From: Eulemur rufifrons
Lineage: Eukaryota; Chordata; Mammalia; Primates; Lemuridae
Direction: 5' to 3'
NCBI RefSeq assembly: GCF_041146395.1
Contig: NC_091000.1
Location: forward strand, 13,592,501-13,656,500
Length of the DNA stretch: 64,000 bases
The notes beneath the pieces are model-generated. The model saw nothing but the letters and a program-made list of their open reading frames with translations. It did not search any database and was not told where the DNA came from. Each line of letters begins with the position of its first letter. Within the stretch, counting starts at the first letter, position 1. The position numbers and the translations under genes are program-made. Shown here in pieces: positions 11,724 to 20,887 of this stretch.

Positions 11724-13789
11724 TCGAACTTCAAAATAACCTAGCAGTGCAAATAGAGGTACACACATGTGAAAATAAAGTGAAAATAAACAACAGCCAC
11801 TGATAATGGTCAGAATGCACCCTAGCTGATTAGAAATACAGTTGGCAGTAAGTCTTAGGTAAAGGAGAAAGAAACTGAAGGGGAAATGGAAGATTTAAGA
11901 ACTCCAAGGCTATATATTAATATAACCCAAGAGGCTAAACATGGTGGAGGGGTTGTCTGCAGAGGAAGAGAAAAGATAGCCCGTTAAACGTTTTTGTAGC
12001 CATCTCTTACAACCTTGAGATGCCTGACTGCGCGTGTCAAATAAAGCGGCAAGCATCAAAATCAGCAGGACTCCGAAGCAATTTTTCTCCGTTACCCCTT
12101 CCACCTTTCAGAATAGAGATTTTTGGGGGTGGTGACAATTTTAAGATAGATGGCCAGAAGTATTATAGGATATTAGTAAAAAGATGGGGAATGAACTAAA
12201 GAGAACTGTATGAACTTAGAAATATTGCCTAGTAAAGATTTAAGTGGTACCATTTGGTGTTCTTGGCCAGCCATAATTTTCGTAACAGCTGATGTCATGC
12301 AGGCTGTTGGCCTCATAAAAGTCATAATTTAATTTTTTTCCTTCAGGCTTTTAATTGAATACTTAAAAAAAAATCTACCATATAAAAAGTTCTCTCTGGG
12401 TAATAGATCCTTTAGAATCTGATAAAAAGCTATTGATCCTTCTCTTAGGGAAAATGCATAAATTCATAGAAACATAAATTTCTGCATAAACTTCAGGGCT
12501 ACACAGACACTCCAAAGCACATCCTTAATCTAGCAGGTTAAGAAATCCCAACCCTGGATAAAAACACAGATTTTCTTACTCTGTTTTTGTTTACCAAGAT
12601 TTTGTTTTGTTGCTATTTCAACACAGTCATTTTAATTGTGATACTTTTTTACTGTTTATGGTTTTAAGATCTCTGGAATTAACTGAAAGAAATGTATGTT
12701 ACCCAGAACTTAAACTGTTTTAGTAGAAATGCTACTAAATACTTATAATATTGTACTACTAAAAACTTATAATAATTGCAAATCTTATTGGCAGTAAAAC
12801 TACAATATTATGAAATTATAATAATTATGACATATTAAATTTTGCTATGTGTCTAAATGGAATTCAGTATAAAGCAGTCTTTGGATAGGGTTAATGGAAT
12901 TTCTCATAATAATGCAGTTTCACTAAGGTAATTTCCATATAACATGAATCTCTTCTTATTTTTGCATATGCTAAGTGAAAATTCCATTAAATAATATAAA
13001 TCATACAAAGGGATTTGAGTCATCTGCTCAAATGAGTTTTTCCCTTTGAAATTAAAAGGAAAAATCTAATGACTTCAACTCTCATGGGATTGACTTGTCC
13101 GTATCCTTTGACTAGAAACACATCAAAAGCTAAAGAATATTCTTTCTAAAATCACCATTGTCATGGGTAATACGATCATTAGTTTGTTCGTATAGCACTG
13201 TGTCTGGGGATGGTCTTTATCCATTCGTTTGTTCTTCCAAAGAGCATGTCCTCAGAAAACAGAACTATTTCACCTTGTGAATTTTTCTCCCTGCCTTCCT
13301 GACATGCTCACAATTTTGAGTCTTTGTGTGTATGTGTGTGTGTGTAGGTAATGCCTCTTGGTAAGTCATATCACACTTGAATTTTTATAGATAAAACTCA
13401 AAAATTCAACAGGCTATTGATCACCCACAAAAAAGCTTTGACATGTCTTGCCATGACAATGTAATTTATTTATTAGACTACTTGGAGTCCTTTTACAAGA
13501 TCCTGATCTCCCCATTAATGAAATACACTCTAGACCTAGGAGGAGAGAGAATTATATTATCCATGTTTTCCCTGAAGAAAATGAGAGAAGAGTAGCAGGA
13601 AAAGTGTGAAAAAGGGAATAAAAAAATATTTTCCCAATCTGACTACCTTGAAGTAGGAAAAACTAGCTTTAAACAAGAATAGTTTTCCCCCTACTGCATT
13701 TAGTGGTACATAGATGACTGCAGAAAAATCATCTTAATTGTTTTTACATGACTTAAATGTTCCAGAAAAAACTCATTAAAATACATAAA

Positions 13790-13792
<3 letters not shown>

Positions 13793-13821
<29 letters not shown>
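13793..13821. repeat. (TA)n microsatellite
   Basis: About 14 perfect TA units, directly followed by tggggacata. It is likely length-polymorphic. Confidence 0.95.
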
Positions 13822-13823
<2 letters not shown>

Positions 13824-14069
13824 GGACATATTTTTCCTTTTACCTCAGGTCCCCATTGACTTGACATGGCACTGTGTCATGTGCTAACGTCTCCCTCTTT
13901 CACATCTTTAATCACCCAGCTTCAAGTCTTTATTTCTCAAAGAACACACTGGATATATATTAAATCTCAGGCAAAGGGATTTGACAGGTTTTTGTTCTCT
14001 GTTTTTTAGTGGAGTTGACAGTAATTTACTTGAACAAAAATCTGGGAGGGAGTTATATAAAATCCTTAC

Positions 14070-14117
14070 CTCCCACCCCACATCCTTCCAGGACAATCTG
14101 CCTCTTCTTAGCCTGTC
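14070..14117 (-). CDS. Candidate 48-nt SORBS2 microexon (DRLRRGRLSWKDVGWE)
   Basis: On the minus strand a strong pyrimidine-rich acceptor, ttcccgccaccccctcag, is followed by exactly 48 nt, then a strong donor GGGAG|gtaagg. The 16 codons have no stop and are phase 0 on both sides, so the piece could be inserted in frame between exons 20515 and 7396. The peptide is strongly basic at its start (DRLRRGR). I do not recognise it from any SORBS2 isoform. Alternatively the donor belongs to a longer alternative first exon, because the region up to about 14400 is GC-rich and includes a 101-codon ATG frame that ends just inside this segment. Chance is also possible. Confidence 0.35.
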
Positions 14118-14744
14118 CTGAGGGGGTGGCGGGAAGAGCCTGGCAGCCGTGGTGTCTGCCCCAGGCAACACCGTTTTGTTGGCCACAGCCGAGGGTTTAG
14201 GAGGGAAAATAACTGAATTGAACTGGGCCAATCGGGCCCTGCCTCCCTCCTGGGAATTTGAATTAAATGACACTGAACGCCCCAGTCAGGTAGCTGTGGG
14301 GTACCGAGAACCATGGAGCCAGAGAACGTCATCGAATTCCCCCGGCAGCTTACAGGAATGAGAGAGCAGACACTTAGGAGAGACGGGAACTCTGTAGCAC
14401 CTAAGACTGACAAAGACAGAGAGCAGCTACCTGGTCATTCCCCAGTTCCCCTAAGGCCTGGCTGGGCTGCTTGCATTTTAATGACATGAGTTGTCCTGTA
14501 GCCTCCTAATAAAAACCTTTCAACCAGAGCTGTTAACGGCCATACAGTTCCTGCCAAGACCTGGGTGGTAGGAGATCTAAACCAGTCACGCAGATTTGGG
14601 CACATTGATGGCATCTGAATCAGAGGAGTGGATATTTCTTCTCTACTCTGTGGTATTCAGATCGGGAATATGGCTTTATATCTGGGATGAGATCATATTT
14701 TAAGAATATTGCCAAACTATGGGGTTTAAGAGCCAGACAGTATG

Positions 14745-14975
14745 AGAAAATAGAGGCAGTAGAGCCCACTGGTTGAGTTGTGGATCTGGAATCAGATAGA
14801 CAATCAGCCTGGGGCAAGTTGCTTAAATGTCCCTTGGCCTCACTGTCCTGATGTGTAAAATATGGACATTAATAAAACACATCTCCTAAAGTCTGTGAAA
14901 ATTAAGCGAGATGGAGTAAGTAAAGTGCTTGGCACAGTGTCTGGTGTGTTGTATTAGCTCTCAATAGATGAGAGC
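14745..14975 (+). repeat. MIR SINE, plus strand
   Basis: The MIR word order is clear: 'ggatctggaatcagatagac', 'ggggcaagttgcttaaatgt', 'cctgatgtgtaaaatatgg', 'aaagtgcttggcacagtgtc' and 'tctcaatagatgagagcc'. Both the tRNA-derived head and the core are present, with divergence typical of an ancient mammalian SINE. Confidence 0.85.
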
Positions 14976-16339
14976 CATGTAAAAAGAATCAGAATGCTTG
15001 GAAGGCACGGGAATGCTCTGCCCAAAGTGGACAGCAGAGTGGGAAGGAGAATAATAGTATGAAGACTGTCATGTAGAAGAGGAAAAAAACTTCATCTCTT
15101 TTTGCTCCATGAGATGAACACGTAGAAGTTAAGGAAAGTAGATTATGACTCAATATTAGAAATACTTTCTAATAATTAGACCTAATAAGTAGATTTGAGC
15201 TCTCCATTAAGTGTATTCAAGAAGATTTGGAATGCCCAGCTATTGGGAGATGTTGAAGAAAGGATCCTACGTGATTTCTAAATTCATATTGGACTCCCAA
15301 ATATTCTCTAACGTTTAATTATTTAAAAACACACACATGCACATGCACATGCAAACACACTCATCAGATCGAGAAATTGCCAAAGACGTGATCAACTAAT
15401 AGCATAACAAACCCACAGAAAGGCAGTTATGGGGTATTTCTTGACCATATTAATAGAATGCCTCAATGATTGGGGCTGGTATCAATAGGAACAGTCCAGA
15501 AACATACTCTGAGGTCCTGCACCTTTTCTATCATCCCACACTGCTAACAGTGATTCATCACTCTGCCTTCCTTTGCTTCGACATATTTATTCCATGAAAC
15601 AAAAGAAATGAGCTTTCTCTCTCTTCTACATGACAGTCAGGCGAATTTCCCTTTGTGATCCGAGCATATGTGCAGTAGCAGCTGTGAAAATGAGGCTTTG
15701 GCCAGTGATTGATTATGTTGCTTCATAATAGATGGGACGAGTTTATTCTTCTGACGCAAAGGGCACAGCACTCACAAATACTGTAGGAAACTGTTTGGGG
15801 TGTAGTTTTTTGCTCTCTTTCCAGAGTGTCTGGCTTATACCTTCACTTATCTGACATTGAGAACAATGTGACATTTTTTGCAACAGGATATCTGCTCACA
15901 CAGTAACAGAAGGAAAACATGACTCATTTTGTGATCTATTTGTAGAAGGTAAATTAAAACACATGTAGCTTACAAAACAATATGTATAATTGTCAAATAT
16001 GGAGATAATTTCTAATGGTAGACTGTAGTTTTCTATCTTAATTAATGGTTAGACTTTAACAATGACAATAAAATATGTAAATAAAATCTCTAGAACACTA
16101 AAATTTCCTTTTCACTTCTCAGTGTATTTTTATTTCTTGGGTCTGCTAATTTCCTGGGAGACTAATTCTTTATAATAAAGCATATATTTGGTTGACGCAA
16201 AGGGTATAGCTTACAGCGCTTTTACCAAGACTTGCCAGAAAGTGGAATGTAAGTAGCAAAAATGGAAAGGGCACCATTGTAAACAGTCATTACCTGGAAA
16301 AATGGTACTTAAAAGTGAAGCATATCACAGTAGTCAAGA

Positions 16340-16760
16340 TGGGGAAGTAAACTAAATTTCCATATATGGATGAATGGATAAAGAAAATGTGATGTATACA
16401 TACAATGGTATGTTTTTTAGCCTTAAAAAGAAGGAAATCCTGCCGTGTGCTACAACATAGGGAACCCAGAGGGCATTAGGATAAGTGAAATAAGCTAATC
16501 TCAGAAGGACAAATACTGCATGTGGTATATAAAATAGGCAAATTCACAGAAGCAGAGAGTAGAGTGGTCGTTGCCAGGGGCTGGAGAAAGGGGAAATGGA
16601 GAGTTGCTATTCAATGGGTATAAAGTTTTAGTTATGCTAGATGAGTAAGTTCTAGAGATCTGTTGTATGACATTGTGCCTATAGTTAACGATACTGTATT
16701 GTACACTTAAAATTTCTGTTAAGAAGGTAGATCTCATGTTAAATGTTCTTACCAAGATTT
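16340..16760 (+). repeat. Old L1 (L1M-type) 3' end, plus strand
   Basis: Recognisable L1 3'-end phrases occur in order: 'atggatgaatggataaagaa', 'tacaatggtatgttttttag', 'tcagaaggacaaatactgca', 'agagtggtcgttgccagggg' and 'tagttaacgatactgtattg'. The open frames inside are degraded. It is a truncated copy from before the primate radiation. Confidence 0.85.
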
Positions 16761-16984
16761 TTTAAAAAGGCAAAACTGTAATTGCTATATGACACCTTTT
16801 GGCAAAATGTTATAAAAGATGATACACTATCTTGGAACAAACTGCTAGTCTGATGAAATAAACTTTTATCCACCAGAAAAAAAAAATATTGTTGAAAATA
16901 CTGTATTTCCTTTTTCCAGTTGGATGAATAATTTGGAAAAATCATATTACTGTATTTTAAAATAATAACAGCTACTATATGTGC

Positions 16985-17130
16985 AGGAATTACTAGGTAG
17001 CAGGCTCTCTGCCAATCTTCTTACATGCATCATCTTACTCAAACCTCAGGGCAACTCTATGAAATGATTGCTATTATAATTCCCATTTCATAGATGAGAA
17101 AACTGACGCTCAGGGCAGGTGAATAACTAG
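16985..17130. repeat. MIR-family fragment
   Basis: Words such as 'catcatcttactcaaacctc', 'ccatttcatagatgagaaaa' and 'ctgacgctcagggcaggtga' follow the common MIR-type layout. Limits are approximate. Confidence 0.6.
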
Positions 17131-17379
17131 ATGAATGGTCCTATGTTAATAGGCCTTGAAAGAGCGGACTGTCCAGCTGCCCTCCTCCCAGTCTCTCTTA
17201 TCCCCATTCAAGAAAGTCCCTCTCCCCACTACTGAGACCAGGGCAAGTGTCCAGATTGCATCTGACGTTTGCCCTAACAGCAGCATTTGCGCAGTTAACC
17301 ATCCTTTCTCCTCTGTACATTTTCCTCGCTTGGCTTTGGGGATGCCACACTTTCCTGGATTTCCTCCTCCCTTAGAGCA

Positions 17380-17480
17380 ACGGTCCCCAATCTTTTTGGC
17401 ACCAGGGACCAGTTTCATGGAAGACAATTTTTCCGTGGATGGGGTGGGGGATAGGGGACCGCGGAGCTCTGCCAACCCGT
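17380..17480. repeat. hAT (Charlie/MER1-like) DNA transposon fragment
   Basis: Starts 'caacggtccccaatcttttt' and continues 'ggcaccagggaccagtttca' and 'tggaagacaatttttccgtg'. This matches my memory of a non-autonomous hAT-type element with a CAG-N-GGTCCCCAA terminus. Only one end is seen, so the copy is truncated. The exact family name was not checked. Confidence 0.6.
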
Positions 17481-17770
17481 AACAGTCAGCTGCCTGGAGG
17501 TTGGGGACCTCAACCTTAGAGGACACTGCTTTCAGCCCCTTTTGCTGGTTCTTCCTCTTAATGTTGGGATTTGCGCGGGCTCAATTCCAGGACCTCCTCT
17601 TTTCTCTATACTCAGTCCCTGGTGATCTCACTCCGTCTCAGGCCACAGCATACACGGCTTATGGAGATACGGCTTATATCTCATCCTGGACCCTTGCCCT
17701 GAAGTCCAGTCTCTCACAGCCACCTGCATCCTCCACCTCTCCGCATGGGTGATAGGCTCCGCAAACTTAC

Positions 17771-17930
17771 CGTGTCCCGCGTGGAATCTCCGGTGCCTCC
17801 ACCGGCCGGCTCCACCCACGGCTGGCCAGTCTCGGCGGACGGCGATTGCGCCCTCCCAGCCGGAGTCCACCTTGCCTCTTCCCCTCCCCTCACATCCCAC
17901 ACGCAATCTGCCAGGAAGTCCTGTTTGCTC
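17771..17930 (-). other. SORBS2: Candidate non-coding alternative first exon of SORBS2
   Basis: Minus-strand segment with about 14 CpGs in 110 bp, in a locus that is otherwise CpG-poor. It ends in a perfect donor, GACACG|gtaagt, at 17771/17770. No ATG-initiated frame crosses the donor: the only nearby ATG (…GGGATGTGA) stops at once. It would therefore act as a 5' UTR exon, with translation starting downstream, for instance at the MSYYQRPF methionine in exon 7396. No acceptor with a pyrimidine tract is visible upstream, which favours a first exon over an internal one. The 5' limit is a guess. Confidence 0.5.
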
Positions 17931-18010
17931 TACTTTCAAAATACAGTCCCACCGTCTGACTTCTCACCACCTCCACGGCTCCGCCCCCCGCTTTGAGCTG
18001 CCATTATTTT
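17931..18010 (-). promoter_or_regulatory. Candidate CpG/Sp1-type internal promoter
   Basis: Just upstream of the candidate first exon is a GC box (ccgcccccc on the plus strand at about 17982-17993, i.e. ggggggcgg on the transcribed-direction strand) with several more CpGs. No TATA box was seen. This is consistent with a TATA-less internal promoter. The start site is unknown. Confidence 0.4.
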
Positions 18011-18029
18011 TCACCTGACTCATTGCAGT

Positions 18030-18345
18030 GGTTGCCTAACCGGTGCGCCTGCATTCCTCTTTGCCCCACTAAAGTTAGCTCTCCACCCAGCTGCCAGAAT
18101 GATTTGGTTAGAATATAAGTCGGATAATAACAGTAGTAGCCTCAAAAGACTCCAATGACTCCCATTTTTATTGAGAATAAAAGTCAAAATCCTTGAAATG
18201 GCTTAGGAGGACTCCTGTCACCTGGCCTCTGTCACCCCTGACTTCACCTCTTACCACTCCATGCTTGCTGCTTCTCTGTCCCCACTGGCTTCCTTCTGGT
18301 CCTCCAACCGTCCCAGCGTGGTGGGCCTATCTCATCACATAGTCA
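18030..18345. repeat. L2-like LINE 3' fragment
   Basis: Phrases such as 'gctgccagaatgatttggtt', 'gactccaatgactcccattt', 'aataaaagtcaaaatccttg' and 'tcacctggcctctgtcaccc' follow the L2-type 3'-end layout ('...ctccaatggcttcccatt...aaagtccaaa...ctggcccc...'). This old repeat begins just upstream of the candidate promoter. Confidence 0.6.
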
Positions 18346-19080
18346 GCGATGGAGCTTAGAATTAAAATCTATGTTCATCTTTAAAGCTTATGCTCTTAAC
18401 ATTACATTATTTAATGGAGAAGCCAATAATAGAATCACATTTCTCTTCTAACAGATTAATAAATGCTAGAGAATGATGCTTGAGAGAATTCTACATCTAT
18501 GGAAATAAAGATTTACTTCCTAAAAGTCTGGATAACAAAGGTTGACTAATACGCTTTCCGAAATGATAAATTGATCAAGCTTTAGTGAAAGTGAATATTG
18601 AGCTACAAAGGAATAGACACTGCTTAAAACTAAGATAAATGTTTTCTGCCAAAGAGAATTGTAATTGACTATTAATTTTAAGAGGTTTTGTACCTGTAAA
18701 TAAAGTAAATCTAAGATGAAAAAGTCTAATAGGAAAGGTATTTCCTTGAAACCTAAAAGTATTTTAAGTACTGAAGTGGTTTGCAGTCTCTTAAATGATA
18801 ACTGACCCATCAGTGGTTTCTAATAAATACCTAGAAAGAAAAAACTTTTAGAACATAATGTCTGGGTAAAATATCTGTGTATATGTATTTAGGTTAAAAA
18901 ATACCTACAAATTTACTGATGAATTTACCAGGGTTTTAAATGGGAAGATTGGTTTCTTTCTCCTTTCCCTTCCTGCTTAGAAATCAACACAGCGTTAGGT
19001 TACATCAGAAGGCCAAACCAAAGGAGTTAGAGTCTCTACAATACACATGTAAGAAGAGACTGGGAAGTGTGATGTACCAC

Positions 19081-19713
19081 CCAGCAGTCTGAGGACTGAG
19101 AGGCCGCAGCAACTGCAGATTTTTTTCTCTCTTGCTGAAGAGGTATCTTTGTAGTCTCTGGAGAAAGCTCAGGTAGCTGTTTGTGGCTTTCAGGACCCTG
19201 TCCTGAGGGAGCTATCTGAATGGAAAGAGATGCTGTGTGTATCTCAGGCACTGGATTGGGGGGCGGTGAGCCAGGCCTTTTGAGAAATGCTGATACTTCA
19301 ACAGGTTTGGAAAACTGTGGAGTATTAATATGAGTGCTACTTCCTAAATCCTGGTTATGGGTTAGTTTCAAGGTAGAAATTCTCCGAGTGTGAGAATTTT
19401 GCATGTAGTCCTCTTGTAGAAAAGGGGTATTGATGTCAGTGAATGCAGGATCTGTGCTGGAAGCTGCTGGCAGCGGGTTAGTGATTTTTTGTGTATACGA
19501 CACAGTTGTGTTAGATTCCTCAGAATATACAACTGTCTCTCTGGAATCGTCATTAGAATACATAGTTCCCTGAAGAGGCTTTTTGTTAGTAAAGTACTCT
19601 GCACAGGAGGGAATTTGTGTGTTAGCTACTAATTGGTCTAAAATGTCACCCTTCGTGTGATTGGTTATCAAAGAACTACAAAAGCTCTCTTTTCTGGCTG
19701 ATGTAAGGGGTGC
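19081..19713 (-). CDS. SORBS2: Candidate SORBS2 cassette exon, 211 codons
   Basis: 633-nt open segment. The acceptor is cttttggcaatcaag before 19713, preceded by a T/C-rich stretch (tttctttctcc), and the donor is TGCTGG|gtggta below 19081. It is phase 0 on both sides, so it fits in frame after exon 20515 (…SPTQ). The predicted peptide begins APLTSARKESFCSSL and ends AVAAASQSSDCW. It is Ser/Thr/Pro-rich with a PxxP-like patch (KRPGSPPPNPVPE) and no recognisable domain. A 211-codon open frame is unlikely by chance in AT-rich intron, and the composition fits the disordered N-terminal half of SORBS2. The donor is non-ideal (gtggta). I do not firmly recall a human counterpart. Confidence 0.65.
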
Positions 19714-20514
19714 CTTGATTGCCAAAAGCATCCGGAGAAAGAAATAATGTTGAAGAAAAAACAGAGAGAAAGTCAAAGTTAGTCATGAAATAAATCAGTG
19801 TCAACCTTGCCTTTAAAAAAGATAAAACAATGCCATACTTTCTGATTATGCTATCATTTTTGTTGGCTAGTTTGAATGATCATTTTTATCCATTTAGAAT
19901 GATTTTAATTTGTTGTCAATAGTTGCCCATAGGTGAAAAATAGTTTTTCTGTTCAATACATTTGAAGTTTGCTCCATCTACATTCTGGGAAATTATGTTA
20001 AAAGTGAACATATATCCTCTTGGCATATTTTTATTAGACTTTGAGGTATATATATGGCTTAGTCACGTTGTTTTGTAACACTTTCCATGCTTGTGGCACA
20101 ATTTTGCTAATACCTCCAACACAGAGTTCCTTTAGTTAATGTAATGAACAGTTCCATAATTCATGTTTATTCAATACATAATATATTGCTGACCTCATAA
20201 CTTTAAATCCGAAACATCAGCTGTCACCATTTTAAGAATTAAAACATATTCTAAACATTATGTTAAGAAACTGACCTACTTTTATGAGCTTAATCAGAAA
20301 AAAAAGAACACCTGCTTTGAACTTAAAACTTATTCTCCATGTTGTAAATACAAGTCTGGCAGGCAAAACAAAGACAAAGGCAGACACACATCAAGAATAA
20401 AACATGTATCAAAATATGCACAGTAGGAAAGAAATAGCTAGGAAAGAGGCTCTAAAGCAGTGGTCTAATAACCACGCTCTAAAATAACACGAAGAGGAGA
20501 GCGTGCAGGATTAC
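19714..20514 (-). other. Intron between exon 20515 and candidate exon 19081
   Basis: 800 bp of AT-rich sequence. I see no repeat of known family and no other exon. Confidence 0.5.
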
Positions 20515-20639
20515 CTGAGTTGGTGATCTTTTATCTTGTAGATTTGGTCGAACGCTTCTAAAACCTTTTGCTGCAAGAGAGGAATATGTAGCATCTCCAT
20601 TCAGTGTCTCTTGATTTCGATCATTGTAAGATCTCCAAG
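20515..20639 (-). CDS. SORBS2: SORBS2 coding exon ([15 protein letters not shown]...)
   Basis: 125-nt exon: two bases completing Ala (G|CT), then 41 codons. The acceptor is cttaataaaag before 20639 and the donor is ACTCAG|gtaatc below 20515. It encodes [20 protein letters not shown], then [20 protein letters not shown], then Q, which I recognise from mammalian SORBS2. Phase is 1 in and 0 out. Because it ends in phase 0 it can join any of exons 19081, 14070, 10667 or 7396, which makes it the hub of the alternative splicing proposed here. The acceptor is purine-rich near its end (taataaaag) and may be weak. Confidence 0.95.
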
Positions 20640-20860
20640 CTTTTATTAAGGGAAAACAAATTGGATACAAAAATATCTACGTTCACATAAACATTTTAAA
20701 ATAAAATTTATTTTTATTTACAAAATTGAAGTGACCTTACTAGAGGTTTAATTTAATATGCCTAACAGTATATGAAATTTAAGGTCAACACTGTGGCCAT
20801 GAATATGTTTTTAAAAATTCATAACACATGTAATAGTTATTCAGAATATCTTTTCTGTAC
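20640..20860 (-). other. Short intron between SORBS2 exons
   Basis: 221-bp AT-rich intron between the 27-nt microexon and exon 20515. It is unusually short for this gene. Nothing else is seen in it. Confidence 0.8.
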
Positions 20861-20887
20861 CTGAGTCTGGTGACTGAGAATCACGCC
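20861..20887 (-). CDS. SORBS2: SORBS2 27-nt microexon (GRDSQSPDS)
   Basis: 27-nt exon with acceptor tttctttcag before 20887 and donor GACTCAG|gtacag below 20861. It reads GG CGT GAT TCT CAG TCA CCA GAC TCA G, giving (G)RDSQSPDS with phase 1 on both sides. It matches SORBS2 sequence I remember on both of its neighbours' borders (LLAAG|RDSQSPDS|AWRSY). Because it is symmetric, skipping it would keep the frame. The SQSPDS stretch offers possible proline-directed phosphorylation sites (inference). Confidence 0.93.

Larger units (their letters stand above)
11141..14069 (-). other. Intron between candidate exons 14070 and 10667
   Basis: AT-rich intron. It contains an A run at 11702-11723, a (TG)n patch at about 13325-13346, and a (TA)n tract at 13793-13821. 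A run of local inverted and repeated 'ataatatt' words lies at 12720-12840. No exon or named interspersed repeat was recognised. Confidence 0.55.
14118..17770 (-). other. Intron upstream of the candidate microexon
   Basis: Holds a GC-rich patch (14118-14420), a MIR (14745-14975), an L1M 3' end (16340-16760), a MIR-type fragment (16985-17130) and a hAT-like fragment (17380-17480). The rest is AT-rich sequence with no recognised content. Confidence 0.55.

Noticed and set aside
17501..18018. Plus-strand proline-rich frames of 83-89 codons
   Set aside because: They are shadows of the CpG-rich candidate first exon and promoter on the minus strand, with no plus-strand start context or splice logic.
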